Source: CAZIFG01 sp964539135 (GTDB lineage Bacteria > Margulisbacteria > Marinamargulisbacteria > GCA-2716485 > CAZIFG01). Taken from it: 47,229 bases of DNA. The translations under genes were made by a program, and so were the position numbers. A model generated the notes under the pieces. That model had not been told where the DNA came from. It saw only the letters and a program-made list of their open reading frames with translations, and made no database searches. Within the stretch, counting starts at the first letter, position 1, and every line of letters begins with the position of its first letter. Location of the stretch: NCBI GenBank assembly GCA_964539135.1, contig CAZIFG010000015.1, positions 1 through 47,229 on the forward strand. Direction: 5' to 3'. This document shows positions 16,590 to 24,350 of this stretch, in pieces.

Positions 16590-19043
16590 ATGACAGACAG
16601 AGTCCCCATCGAGATAGATACCCCGATGATGCGGCAATTTCGTGCTATTAAGGCCGATTACTTGGATGCCATTTTATTTTTTAGGTTGGGCGATTTTTAT
16701 GAAATGTTTCTTCGTGATGCTGAAATTGCCTCTAAGGAATTGGATTTAACCCTTACCGGCAGGGGTAAAGATGATCATCGGGTCCCCATGTGTGGCATCC
16801 CCTATCACGCAGCAGATGCTTATATTGCCAAATTGGTTGAACGCGGCTACAAAGTCGCCATTTGTGAGCAGGTTGAAGATCCCAGCTCCAGCAAAGGGAT
16901 TACTCGCCGAGAGGTGGTTAAAGTGGTTACGCCTGGCACCATTCTAGATGACAGTGCCTTAGATGCCACAGAAAATAATTTTTTAACCGCTATTTGCACC
17001 CATCCTATTCAGGGGTATGGGGTTAGCTTTGTCGACATCTCTACCGGTGAATTTCGCGTCTGCCATATTCAAGATTCCGATGCCTTGGGGCATCTTTTAG
17101 CTCAACTTGGAAGTAAAGAAGTAATCCTTCCTGATGCCTTTAGCCTCCCATTCTCTGTTTCGATGCTGATCAACCAGCAGCCTTTTTTAACAGTTCCAAA
17201 AGCCACTCAAACATTGCTTTCTTTTTTTAAACAGGACTCCCTTTCGGCATGGGGATTAGATTCCCTTGAGCATGCTATGCCTGCGGCCGCTGCTATTTTA
17301 AGTTACCTCGAACGCACTCACTCTCATGCCTGTTCTCAACTTACACGCCTTTTACGCTATTCCATCGACGGTACGCTCCGGATTGATCCTGTCACCCTCT
17401 CTCAATTGGAACTCTTAAAAAATGCAACGGACCATACGGTTAAGGGTTCTCTTTTTTGGATTTTAAATGCCACCAAAACAGCCATGGGTGCTCGGAAATT
17501 GCGTTTTTTAATTCAAAATCCATCCACAGATATTGCTCAAATTAATGGGCGATTGGATTCTGTTGAAGCCCTTAGCCAAGATCTGTTATCTCGAGAAGAA
17601 ATACGAGAGTGTTTAAGCCATTGTGTCGATTTAGAACGCCTTCTTGCGCGTATTGTTTCCAATCGCAATCATCCGCGTGAACTTATCGCTTTAAAAGATT
17701 CTCTACTTGCTGTTTCTGAATTGGGGCCTATTTTATCTCATTTAAAAGGCGATCAACTCTCCCAATATGCTACTTTTTTTATGGGTCTTAGAAAAGAAAA
17801 TTCGATTTATCATCAGATTATTACACTCATTCAATCCAGTATTTTAGAGGATCCTCCTATGACACTGCGTGATGGAAATGTGATTCGGCCTGGCTTTAAT
17901 GCAGAACTTGATGCACTCATGATTACCTTTCGAGATATTCGCAATTGGATTCATAGCCTTGAAGAGGTCGAACGCAAACGGAGTGGCATTAAATCTTTAA
18001 AAGTGGGTTTTAATAAAGTCTTTGGCTATTATTTTAACGTCCCTCATTCCTATCAGGGTGCTGTTCCAGACGATTATATTCGCAAACAAACACTCTCCAA
18101 TGCAGAACGCTATATTACCCCTGAACTGAAAGAAAAGGAAAATATTTTACTGCATGGGCAAGACAAACAAATCCAACTCGAAACAGACATTTATCAGACA
18201 CTTGTCGATGAGATCCGGTCTAAAATTGCCCCCCTTCAAAAGCTATCTCAAACACTTGCTCAATTGGATTGTCTACAATCCTTTGCTACCGTCTCTCAAA
18301 AAAATGGGTATTCCAGGCCCTCTTTTGCGCCCGCTTCTCAGGGTATCATTCACTTTAAAGACAATAGACACCCGCTTCTTGAAAAACTTCATCGCGATCA
18401 TGTCATTTCCAATACGATTACAATGTCCACCTCCAATACGCGTTTTATCTTGATCACAGGCCCTAATATGGCAGGAAAATCGACGCTCATGCGACAGGTT
18501 GCGATTACCGTTATCATGGCCCAAATGGGGTGTTTTGTACCCGCCTCTTTTGCGGAATTGTCTATTGTGGATCAACTTTTTACTCGCATCGGTGCGAGTG
18601 ACAATCTGCGTTCCGGACAAAGTACCTTTATGCTTGAAATGATGGAAACAGCGTCTATTTTGAAACACGCCTCCTCTCAAAGCCTCATTCTTTTGGATGA
18701 AATTGGACGAGGTACCTCTACATATGATGGCATGAGCATCGCCGCTGCCATTACCGACTATATTCACAATACCATTCAGGCGCGCACTTTATTTGCTACC
18801 CATTATCATGAACTGACCGAACTGGCCTCTCAATTGCCTGGCCTTCAAAATAAGCATATGTCTATTATTGAATCTCAGGATTCTCTTATTTTTACATATC
18901 AACTTAAAGACGGTCCTGCAGATAAAAGTTATGGCATTCATGTGGCGAAAATGGCGGGACTTCCTGACGCTGTTATTACCCGCGCTGAAGGCTATTTTTC
19001 TTACTTCGAACAACTGCCCTCTCATTCTCTATTGAGCTCTTAG
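16590..19043 (+). CDS. mutS: DNA mismatch repair protein MutS
   Basis: MutS recognises mismatches and small loops and starts methyl-independent or methyl-directed repair with MutL. The protein is 817 residues. The mismatch-binding domain I has the conserved Phe-x-Glu in FYEMF (about residues 35-40). The connector, lever and clamp domains follow, then the ABC-type ATPase with Walker A GPNMAGKST (residues 624-632) and Walker B LILLDEIGRGTSTYDG. It is a MutS1-type protein by the presence of the N-terminal domain. mutL is not adjacent. The gene follows pheT closely. Confidence 0.97.
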   Translation: MTDRVPIEIDTPMMRQFRAIKADYLDAILFFRLGDFYEMFLRDAEIASKELDLTLTGRGKDDHRVPMCGIPYHAADAYIAKLVERGYKVAICEQVEDPSSSKGITRREVVKVVTPGTILDDSALDATENNFLTAICTHPIQGYGVSFVDISTGEFRVCHIQDSDALGHLLAQLGSKEVILPDAFSLPFSVSMLINQQPFLTVPKATQTLLSFFKQDSLSAWGLDSLEHAMPAAAAILSYLERTHSHACSQLTRLLRYSIDGTLRIDPVTLSQLELLKNATDHTVKGSLFWILNATKTAMGARKLRFLIQNPSTDIAQINGRLDSVEALSQDLLSREEIRECLSHCVDLERLLARIVSNRNHPRELIALKDSLLAVSELGPILSHLKGDQLSQYATFFMGLRKENSIYHQIITLIQSSILEDPPMTLRDGNVIRPGFNAELDALMITFRDIRNWIHSLEEVERKRSGIKSLKVGFNKVFGYYFNVPHSYQGAVPDDYIRKQTLSNAERYITPELKEKENILLHGQDKQIQLETDIYQTLVDEIRSKIAPLQKLSQTLAQLDCLQSFATVSQKNGYSRPSFAPASQGIIHFKDNRHPLLEKLHRDHVISNTITMSTSNTRFILITGPNMAGKSTLMRQVAITVIMAQMGCFVPASFAELSIVDQLFTRIGASDNLRSGQSTFMLEMMETASILKHASSQSLILLDEIGRGTSTYDGMSIAAAITDYIHNTIQARTLFATHYHELTELASQLPGLQNKHMSIIESQDSLIFTYQLKDGPADKSYGIHVAKMAGLPDAVITRAEGYFSYFEQLPSHSLLSS

Positions 19044-19078
19044 TGTCTTTTTTAGATGACTGGGCTCTATCATTTTGA

Positions 19079-19084
19079 TATACT
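19079..19084 (+). promoter_or_regulatory. -10 box of rfbC, apparently leaderless
   Basis: TATACT ends 6 nt before the ATG at 19091. No convincing -35 box is seen at 17 bases, so the promoter may depend on an activator or be weak. Confidence 0.5.
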
Positions 19085-19090
19085 TTCTCT

Positions 19091-19642
19091 ATGAGACTAG
19101 AAGCTTTATCCATTCCTGATGTTAAACTCATTACCCCTAAAGTTTTTGGAGATACCAGGGGCTTTTTTATGGAAACGTACCGACAGGATCTCTTTGAAGC
19201 AGCAGGGATTACTCGTCCTTTTGTTCAGCATAATCACAGTCGCTCTAAAAAAGGCATTCTTCGCGGACTTCACTTTCAAAAAGGCGACGCCGCTCAGGGA
19301 AAATTGGTGCGCGTAACAGCAGGTAGCGTTTATGATGTTGCAGTGGATTTACGTCCAGATTCCCCCACCTTAGGCCAATGGGTAGGCCAAATTCTTACCG
19401 ATACCTCCGGCACTATGATGTATATTCCTGAAGGATTTGCGCATGGCTTTTATGTTTTAAGTGAGTCTGCTGACTTTTTTTATCTTTGCACACAGTATTA
19501 TGCACCCGGGCAAGAAGACTCTATTCGATATGACGACCCTAGCTTAGCCATTTCTTGGCCTTTAGATCCTTCGATTCCCGTTGATTTATCTCCCAAAGAT
19601 GCTCAGGCGCCTTCCTTTCAAACCTATTTACAGACCTTATGA
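19091..19642 (+). CDS. rfbC: dTDP-4-dehydrorhamnose 3,5-epimerase-like protein
   Basis: RmlC/RfbC epimerises dTDP-4-keto-6-deoxyglucose at C3 and C5 in dTDP-rhamnose synthesis for surface polysaccharide. The 183-residue cupin has the family pattern GDTRGFFMETYRQDLF, the catalytic His region KKGILRGLHFQ, and the RVTAGSVYDVAVDLR strand pair. A FYLCTQYYAPGQE segment contains the conserved tyrosines. No rfbA, rfbB or rfbD is nearby, so the nucleotide-sugar substrate could also be another deoxy-sugar. The next gene starts within the stop codon (ATGA). Confidence 0.92.
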   Translation: MRLEALSIPDVKLITPKVFGDTRGFFMETYRQDLFEAAGITRPFVQHNHSRSKKGILRGLHFQKGDAAQGKLVRVTAGSVYDVAVDLRPDSPTLGQWVGQILTDTSGTMMYIPEGFAHGFYVLSESADFFYLCTQYYAPGQEDSIRYDDPSLAISWPLDPSIPVDLSPKDAQAPSFQTYLQTL

Positions 19643-20514
19643 CCCCTTTAAAAGACCATCAATGGCTTGTCAGTCCGGCTAAAGCTCTCCTTATTTTGAC
19701 ACATGGAATGATGGAAGATCAGGATAGATATGCTGAATTTGCTGCCTTTATGAATACGAAGGGCATCTCTGTGATTGCCTACGATGTTCGCGGCCATGGC
19801 AAAAGTTGTCCAAACCCCCAATTGGGATTTCTAGGAAAAGGTGTCACCTGGCGAACCCTTGTTGAGGATCTTCACGCTTTGCGTGTCAAGGCATCCCAAG
19901 AGTTTCCCTCTCTGCCTGTTTTTCTGTTGGGACATAGCATGGGGTCTTTTATTACTCAAAGCTATATCGCACGCTATGGCAAAGGGCTTCGCGGCGTTGT
20001 TTTAACTGGCACCAGTTACATTCCTCTGCCACTCTCTTTTATGGGGCTTTTGGCATCCAGAATTCTAGGCGGTCTTTTAGGCGATAAACGTGGGGGGAAA
20101 TGGGTTCAATTCCTGACTTTTTTTAACTATAACAAAGGCATTTCCGACTCTAAAACACCTTATGATTGGATTAGCAATCGACCTCAAGTGGTTCGGGATT
20201 ACCTTAAAAATCCCTATTGCGGCTTTTCCTGTACGGCATCTTTTTTTGAGTGCCTTTATATGGGACTTTTTTCTTTATTTTCCCCCAAAACAATTCCTGC
20301 TATCCCCAAAGATCTCCCTATTTTAATGTTAGGGGGCGAAAGAGATCCTCTCAGTCATTTTGGGAAGGGGCTCCTCCGTTTGGTGGATAGTTACAAAACC
20401 TCTGGTCATACTCATATTAACCATCGCATCTATCCGGGTGGCCGCCATGAAGTGCTCAATGATGTTCTGAGACACGAAACCTACACTACGATTTCGGATT
20501 GGATTTTAAGCTGA
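19639..20514 (+). CDS. Alpha/beta hydrolase, lysophospholipase/monoacylglycerol-lipase-like
   Basis: This 291-residue protein belongs to the Hydrolase_4 (serine aminopeptidase S33/PldB-like) group. The nucleophile elbow GHSMGS places Ser100. The oxyanion region is ILTHGMMED, and AYDVRGHGKS is typical of lysophospholipases. The acid and base are likely D236 (GGERDPLS) and H270 (GGRHEVLND). There is no signal peptide, so it should act in the cytosol or on the inner membrane face. It overlaps rfbC by ATGA and is thus co-translated with it, although a functional link is not evident. The substrate is uncertain; a lipid ester is the best guess. Confidence 0.88.
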   Translation: MTPLKDHQWLVSPAKALLILTHGMMEDQDRYAEFAAFMNTKGISVIAYDVRGHGKSCPNPQLGFLGKGVTWRTLVEDLHALRVKASQEFPSLPVFLLGHSMGSFITQSYIARYGKGLRGVVLTGTSYIPLPLSFMGLLASRILGGLLGDKRGGKWVQFLTFFNYNKGISDSKTPYDWISNRPQVVRDYLKNPYCGFSCTASFFECLYMGLFSLFSPKTIPAIPKDLPILMLGGERDPLSHFGKGLLRLVDSYKTSGHTHINHRIYPGGRHEVLNDVLRHETYTTISDWILS

Positions 20515-20520
20515 GTTTTT

Positions 20521-21978
20521 TCATCTTTTTTGAAACGAGTTTAAATGTGGGGATGCATTCCATCTCGGCTTTAATGGGGGCGTTTCTGCCTCTTTTTTCT
20601 GCTTACTTGCGCTTCTTGGTTGAAAGGGTGTGGATGCCATCAATTCCAATCTTGAAGGAGACGTTCCCGTTCTAACACCACCTACTCGTCTTGGTTGAGA
20701 GCGTGTAGAGGCAGCCACTGCCGATCTAACTTTACTTATTCCTCTCTCTTGAGAGCTTTTTCTACCCAAAGACGACGCATGTCTACTCAAACGAGGAGAT
20801 TCCATACCCATAGATATTTCTAAAGTCCGGCAAATTGATAAATTTCTCGCTTCTTTTGCCTCCTTCTCGACATCTAGAACGCCCCGTGATGGCATAGATG
20901 GTGGATTTTCAAATTGTGGTATGGATGAAAATTCTATAGGCTCCCTGCTTTTTGATTCTGACGGTGTAGGATGATATTCTGTCATTGTACCTTGATCTGA
21001 TCTACCCTTTGAAGCCACAGCATGTGTTCTCGAATGTTCTAAGACTTCATGTTTTTTATGATGCTTATGCTCTAAATATCCAGATACAAAGCCTATAACT
21101 GCCATTCCTATACTTGCTGCGATTACGATTCCTATAGACGCTGGACCTCCGGATAACGATAGGGTCCCCAAAATACCCCAAAATGCTGTCTTAAACGCCA
21201 GAATGTTTCGTTTTATTTTTAATAAATTAATCTCTTCTTGAGATAACTGATTTTTTTTCGCCTGATGTAACTTATACAGGACTCTGGCCAATCGTATAGC
21301 ATAAATTCCGCAAAGCACCAATCCAGATACAGGCCCTATTATCTTTAGTATCGGTTCAATTTTGTCGATTATCTTTTCAACTTCTTCTCCTGAAAGTCCA
21401 GACATAAATTTATATACCGCGTACCCTATGTATCCCAAAGCTGCAGAGAAGGCTATGGCCCCTTTTAATCCTACGGTATACACCTTTTGAAACCTTGTTT
21501 TCAGTGTTTGAGTTGGTTTTGTATTGACTTTTTGTTTGAATTTTAAGATGTTTTTAAAGGCATCCCAACCATCTAACCATCCAGATATAATCCCCCCTAG
21601 TCCACCAATTATTTTACCTGCTGACTCTGCAGATTTAACAGCCCCCGCTAATCCGCCAACCGTATGTCCTACTACTTTTAAAAACATGGCCGTATCTTCA
21701 GAGCTTTCTTTTATTATGACACTTTTTTTGTGTCCATGATTATATTTGGATTTTGATGCCCCATCTATAGAAACCGTCACTATATTATCCCGTACTTGGT
21801 GTCCGCCAGGAGACAATCCAAAGCCCCAATTCAAACTATTTGGACGTGGCCTACTAACTAGTCTATCCGTCCTGCCTACTGGACTTAAATTACTTTGAGG
21901 ACTAGAGGATGTCTCTATTCTTAAGCTTCTATATGAACTTGGAAATGAATTTGGAAATGAATTTGGTACTACATACAT
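20521..21978 (-). CDS. Unrecognised protein with several hydrophobic segments and basic termini
   Basis: This is a 485-residue protein of unknown family. The N-terminus has a short NSFP duplication (12-base DNA repeat at 21939-21962), and then SSYRSLRIETSSS, which resembles the basic N-terminal motif of the proteins starting at 63 and 24351. A glycine-rich amphipathic region (about 100-140) precedes three likely transmembrane stretches at about 172-195, 206-234 and 266-300. A His/Lys cluster and a long Ser/Arg/Pro-rich, probably disordered C-terminus follow. The layout of hydrophobic hairpins between soluble tails recalls host-membrane-inserted effectors such as chlamydial Inc proteins, but that is analogy only. 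AAAGGA precedes the ATG, and a promoter is visible upstream. Confidence 0.72.
   Translation of the reverse strand: MYVVPNSFPNSFPSSYRSLRIETSSSPQSNLSPVGRTDRLVSRPRPNSLNWGFGLSPGGHQVRDNIVTVSIDGASKSKYNHGHKKSVIIKESSEDTAMFLKVVGHTVGGLAGAVKSAESAGKIIGGLGGIISGWLDGWDAFKNILKFKQKVNTKPTQTLKTRFQKVYTVGLKGAIAFSAALGYIGYAVYKFMSGLSGEEVEKIIDKIEPILKIIGPVSGLVLCGIYAIRLARVLYKLHQAKKNQLSQEEINLLKIKRNILAFKTAFWGILGTLSLSGGPASIGIVIAASIGMAVIGFVSGYLEHKHHKKHEVLEHSRTHAVASKGRSDQGTMTEYHPTPSESKSREPIEFSSIPQFENPPSMPSRGVLDVEKEAKEARNLSICRTLEISMGMESPRLSRHASSLGRKSSQERGISKVRSAVAASTRSQPRRVGGVRTGTSPSRLELMASTPFQPRSASKQKKEAETPPLKPRWNASPHLNSFQKR
21939..21962 (-). repeat. 12-bp direct repeat in N-terminal coding region
   Basis: Two copies of TTGGAAATGAAT in tandem, plus a partial third, encode the repeated NSFP residues at the start of the membrane-protein-like gene. 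Confidence 0.8.
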
Positions 21979-22020
21979 CTTAAAAATCCTTTTTATATTA
22001 ATTTTTACTTTTTTTAAATT

Positions 22021-22050
22021 AAAATAACACTAATGTTTTTTGTTTGTCAA
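22021..22050 (-). promoter_or_regulatory. Promoter of the 20521-21978 gene
   Basis: Consensus TTGACA (22050-22045) and TATTTT (22026-22021) on the minus strand, 18 bases apart. The A/T-rich leader is about 35 nt with an AAAGGA Shine-Dalgarno. Confidence 0.55.
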
Positions 22051-22141
22051 CAATTTTTTTTTATAATAATCTTATTTTATGTTTCAAATTTTTAAACTAT
22101 GGGTAATTACAGATAGATTATGTTTATAGGGGAGGCTATCT

Positions 22142-22384
22142 ATGTTGGATGATTTTCATGACTTAAGCGCTTCACCTGAATCCGTTTCTTTTGATTGGAA
22201 TTCTGATTCTGAGCCTGAAACCACCCTAAAATCTGAGATGGACCCCCCTTTAACGCTTGAACCTTCTTATGCCTTAAATACGACTGTTTCCTCTGAGTCT
22301 GAACCCACTTTAGATTTGGATGCGGCCCTTCGTATCATCGAAGAAGAATTGGATCTCATTTATTTTGAAGCACCTTCTTTATAA
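22142..22384 (+). CDS. Small acidic protein, unrecognised
   Basis: This 80-residue protein is very acidic and Ser/Pro-rich, and ends in a short hydrophobic-acidic helix (AALRIIEEELDLIYFEAPSL). No domain is recognised. A strong GGGGAGG Shine-Dalgarno six bases before the ATG supports translation. It lies alone between the divergent membrane-protein-like gene and aspS. The low complexity makes homology detection hard. Confidence 0.6.
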   Translation: MLDDFHDLSASPESVSFDWNSDSEPETTLKSEMDPPLTLEPSYALNTTVSSESEPTLDLDAALRIIEEELDLIYFEAPSL

Positions 22385-22395
22385 AGGCACACTTC

Positions 22396-22424
22396 TTGCT
22401 CAATATCTCTGAACCTAGTACACT
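22396..22424 (+). promoter_or_regulatory. Promoter of aspS
   Basis: TTGCTC (22396-22401), 17 bases, TACACT (22419-22424). Transcription should start near 22431, giving a leader of about 43 nt. An ATAGGG/CCCTAT inverted repeat at 22429-22450 covers the start region. Confidence 0.55.
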
Positions 22425-22473
22425 CTAGATAGGGTTTTTATTTTCCCTATTATGCCTATGAATGGAGTCAAGT

Positions 22474-24285
22474 ATGGAGTGGAAATTACGTCGTTATTGC
22501 GGGTCCTTAAATGAAACAATGATTGGAGCGTCTGTTCAGTGTTCGGGGTGGGTAGATACCATTCGAGATCATGGCCCCCTCCTTTTTATGCACTTACGCG
22601 ATATCTCTGGTGTTGTTCAAGTTGTATTTGATGCTACTCAAAATCCTGATATCTATGCGCTTGGAAAATCGCTGCATAATGAATATGCTGTTACGGTTGA
22701 TGCCACCGTTGTTGAGCGTTCAAATACCGCTAAAAATACGTCGCTTCCGACTGGATGTATTGAACTTCATGTGAATAAACTCACGCTCCATAGCACGTCT
22801 GGAACCCCTCCTTTTGTGATTACAGAAAAAAGCTTGGTTGATGATGAGTCTAAAAACTTTAACGTTGATGAAGATTTAAGGCTTAAATATCGCTATTTAG
22901 ACCTTCGACGTCCCAGTATGCAAAAACATCTCAAAACACGATACGAATTGGTTAAAACCATGCGTCGCCATTTGGATGATTCCGGATTTATTGACATCGA
23001 GACCCCCGTTCTGACAAAAAGCACGCCTGAAGGTGCTCGAGATTATTTAGTTCCCAGTCGCACCCAAGAAGGAGCCTTTTATGCCTTACCTCAGTCGCCT
23101 CAATTATTTAAACAACTCTTAATGGTCTCTGGATTTGACCGCTACTACCAAGTGGTCCGTTGCTTTAGAGATGAAGATTTACGCCCGAATCGCCAACCTG
23201 AATTTACTCAACTCGACTTAGAAGCGTCCTTTATTGATGAAACCTTTATCTACCACTTGATGGAAGGTCTTGTCACAAAGCTCTATCAGGTTGTGGGTAA
23301 AACAGTTGTAGGACCATTCCCTCATATTACCTATGACGATGCCATCTCTATGTATGGAAATGACAGACCTGAGCTGCGTTTTGGGTCCACAATGGTGGAT
23401 GTGACGCCGCTTTTAAAGGCCACTGAATATAAAATTTTTAATACTATTGCGAATTCCAATGGACTGATTAAAGCGATTAACATTAAAGGTAAAGCTGATG
23501 TGATGAGCAAATCTATGCTTCAGGAAGAATTAGCAAAAAAAGTAGTGCCTCAATTTGGCGGCAAAGGCATGAGCTGGATGAAACTTGAAAATGGCGAGCT
23601 GATCTCTAACATTGTTCAGTTTTTTTCTGAATCTGAAAAAACAGCTATCCGTGAAGCCCTTCAGGTTGAGGAAGGCGATGTCCTTCTCTTTATTGCCGAT
23701 ACCAATCATGCACTTGTTAATGACTGTTTGGGACGTTTGCGGCTTTACTTAGGCGAAAAACTAGGACTAATTGATCCGAATGCAGTGGCTGCGTGTTGGG
23801 TTACGGAATTTCCACTTTTTGAACTTAAAGATGGCGCTTTAACCTCTACCCATCACCCCTTTACATCTCCTGATCGGGATATTTTATCTTTAAATACACC
23901 GGAGGAATTGGTCAAGGTCAAATCCAGGGCCTATGACTTGGTCATTAATGGCGAAGAAGTAGGTGGCGGCAGTATCCGAATTCATCGTTCTGATATTCAA
24001 CAAAAAATATTTGATATTTTGGGACTTACGCCTGAAGACATTCAGATTAAATTTGGATTCTTTGTCAACGCCTTAACCTATGGCGCTCCACCACATGGCG
24101 GCATCGCTTTGGGTGTAGACCGATTGGTTAGCAAAATTATTGGAGTAGATTCTATTCGTGAAATTATTGCGTTTCCTAAAAACAGAGTGGCCCATTGCCC
24201 ACTTACACTGGCACCTGATAAAGTTTCAGCCTCTCAACTTGAAGAGCTTAATATTAAAACCGTTTTAAAGAATCCCTCTCTTTAA
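22474..24285 (+). CDS. aspS: Aspartate-tRNA ligase, probably non-discriminating type
   Basis: This class II synthetase charges tRNA-Asp and is about 603 residues with the bacterial layout. It has an N-terminal OB-fold anticodon-binding domain (about 1-110), a catalytic core with motif 2 in FRDEDLRPNRQPEFTQLD, an inserted GAD domain (about 280-400) and motif 3 in GIALGVDRLV. His33 in IRDHGPLLF matches the His typical of non-discriminating AspRS (Leu in E. coli), so it may also make Asp-tRNA-Asn for GatCAB; this is inference. I chose the ATG at 22474 because GGAG lies 6 bases upstream, and the protein then begins like other AspRS (RRYCGSL). An ATG at 22462 lacks a ribosome-binding site. Confidence 0.95.
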   Translation: MEWKLRRYCGSLNETMIGASVQCSGWVDTIRDHGPLLFMHLRDISGVVQVVFDATQNPDIYALGKSLHNEYAVTVDATVVERSNTAKNTSLPTGCIELHVNKLTLHSTSGTPPFVITEKSLVDDESKNFNVDEDLRLKYRYLDLRRPSMQKHLKTRYELVKTMRRHLDDSGFIDIETPVLTKSTPEGARDYLVPSRTQEGAFYALPQSPQLFKQLLMVSGFDRYYQVVRCFRDEDLRPNRQPEFTQLDLEASFIDETFIYHLMEGLVTKLYQVVGKTVVGPFPHITYDDAISMYGNDRPELRFGSTMVDVTPLLKATEYKIFNTIANSNGLIKAINIKGKADVMSKSMLQEELAKKVVPQFGGKGMSWMKLENGELISNIVQFFSESEKTAIREALQVEEGDVLLFIADTNHALVNDCLGRLRLYLGEKLGLIDPNAVAACWVTEFPLFELKDGALTSTHHPFTSPDRDILSLNTPEELVKVKSRAYDLVINGEEVGGGSIRIHRSDIQQKIFDILGLTPEDIQIKFGFFVNALTYGAPPHGGIALGVDRLVSKIIGVDSIREIIAFPKNRVAHCPLTLAPDKVSASQLEELNIKTVLKNPSL

Positions 24286-24312
24286 TCTTTTTTTTAATAA
24301 ATATAAAAAAAA

Positions 24313-24341
24313 TAGTCAAATATTAATTTTATTGATATTCT
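24313..24341 (+). promoter_or_regulatory. Promoter of the 24351-25811 gene, apparently leaderless
   Basis: TAGTCA (24313-24318), 17 bases, TATTCT (24336-24341). The -10 box ends 9 nt before the ATG and lies in very AT-rich DNA. Confidence 0.45.
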
Positions 24342-24350
24342 CTATTTATT

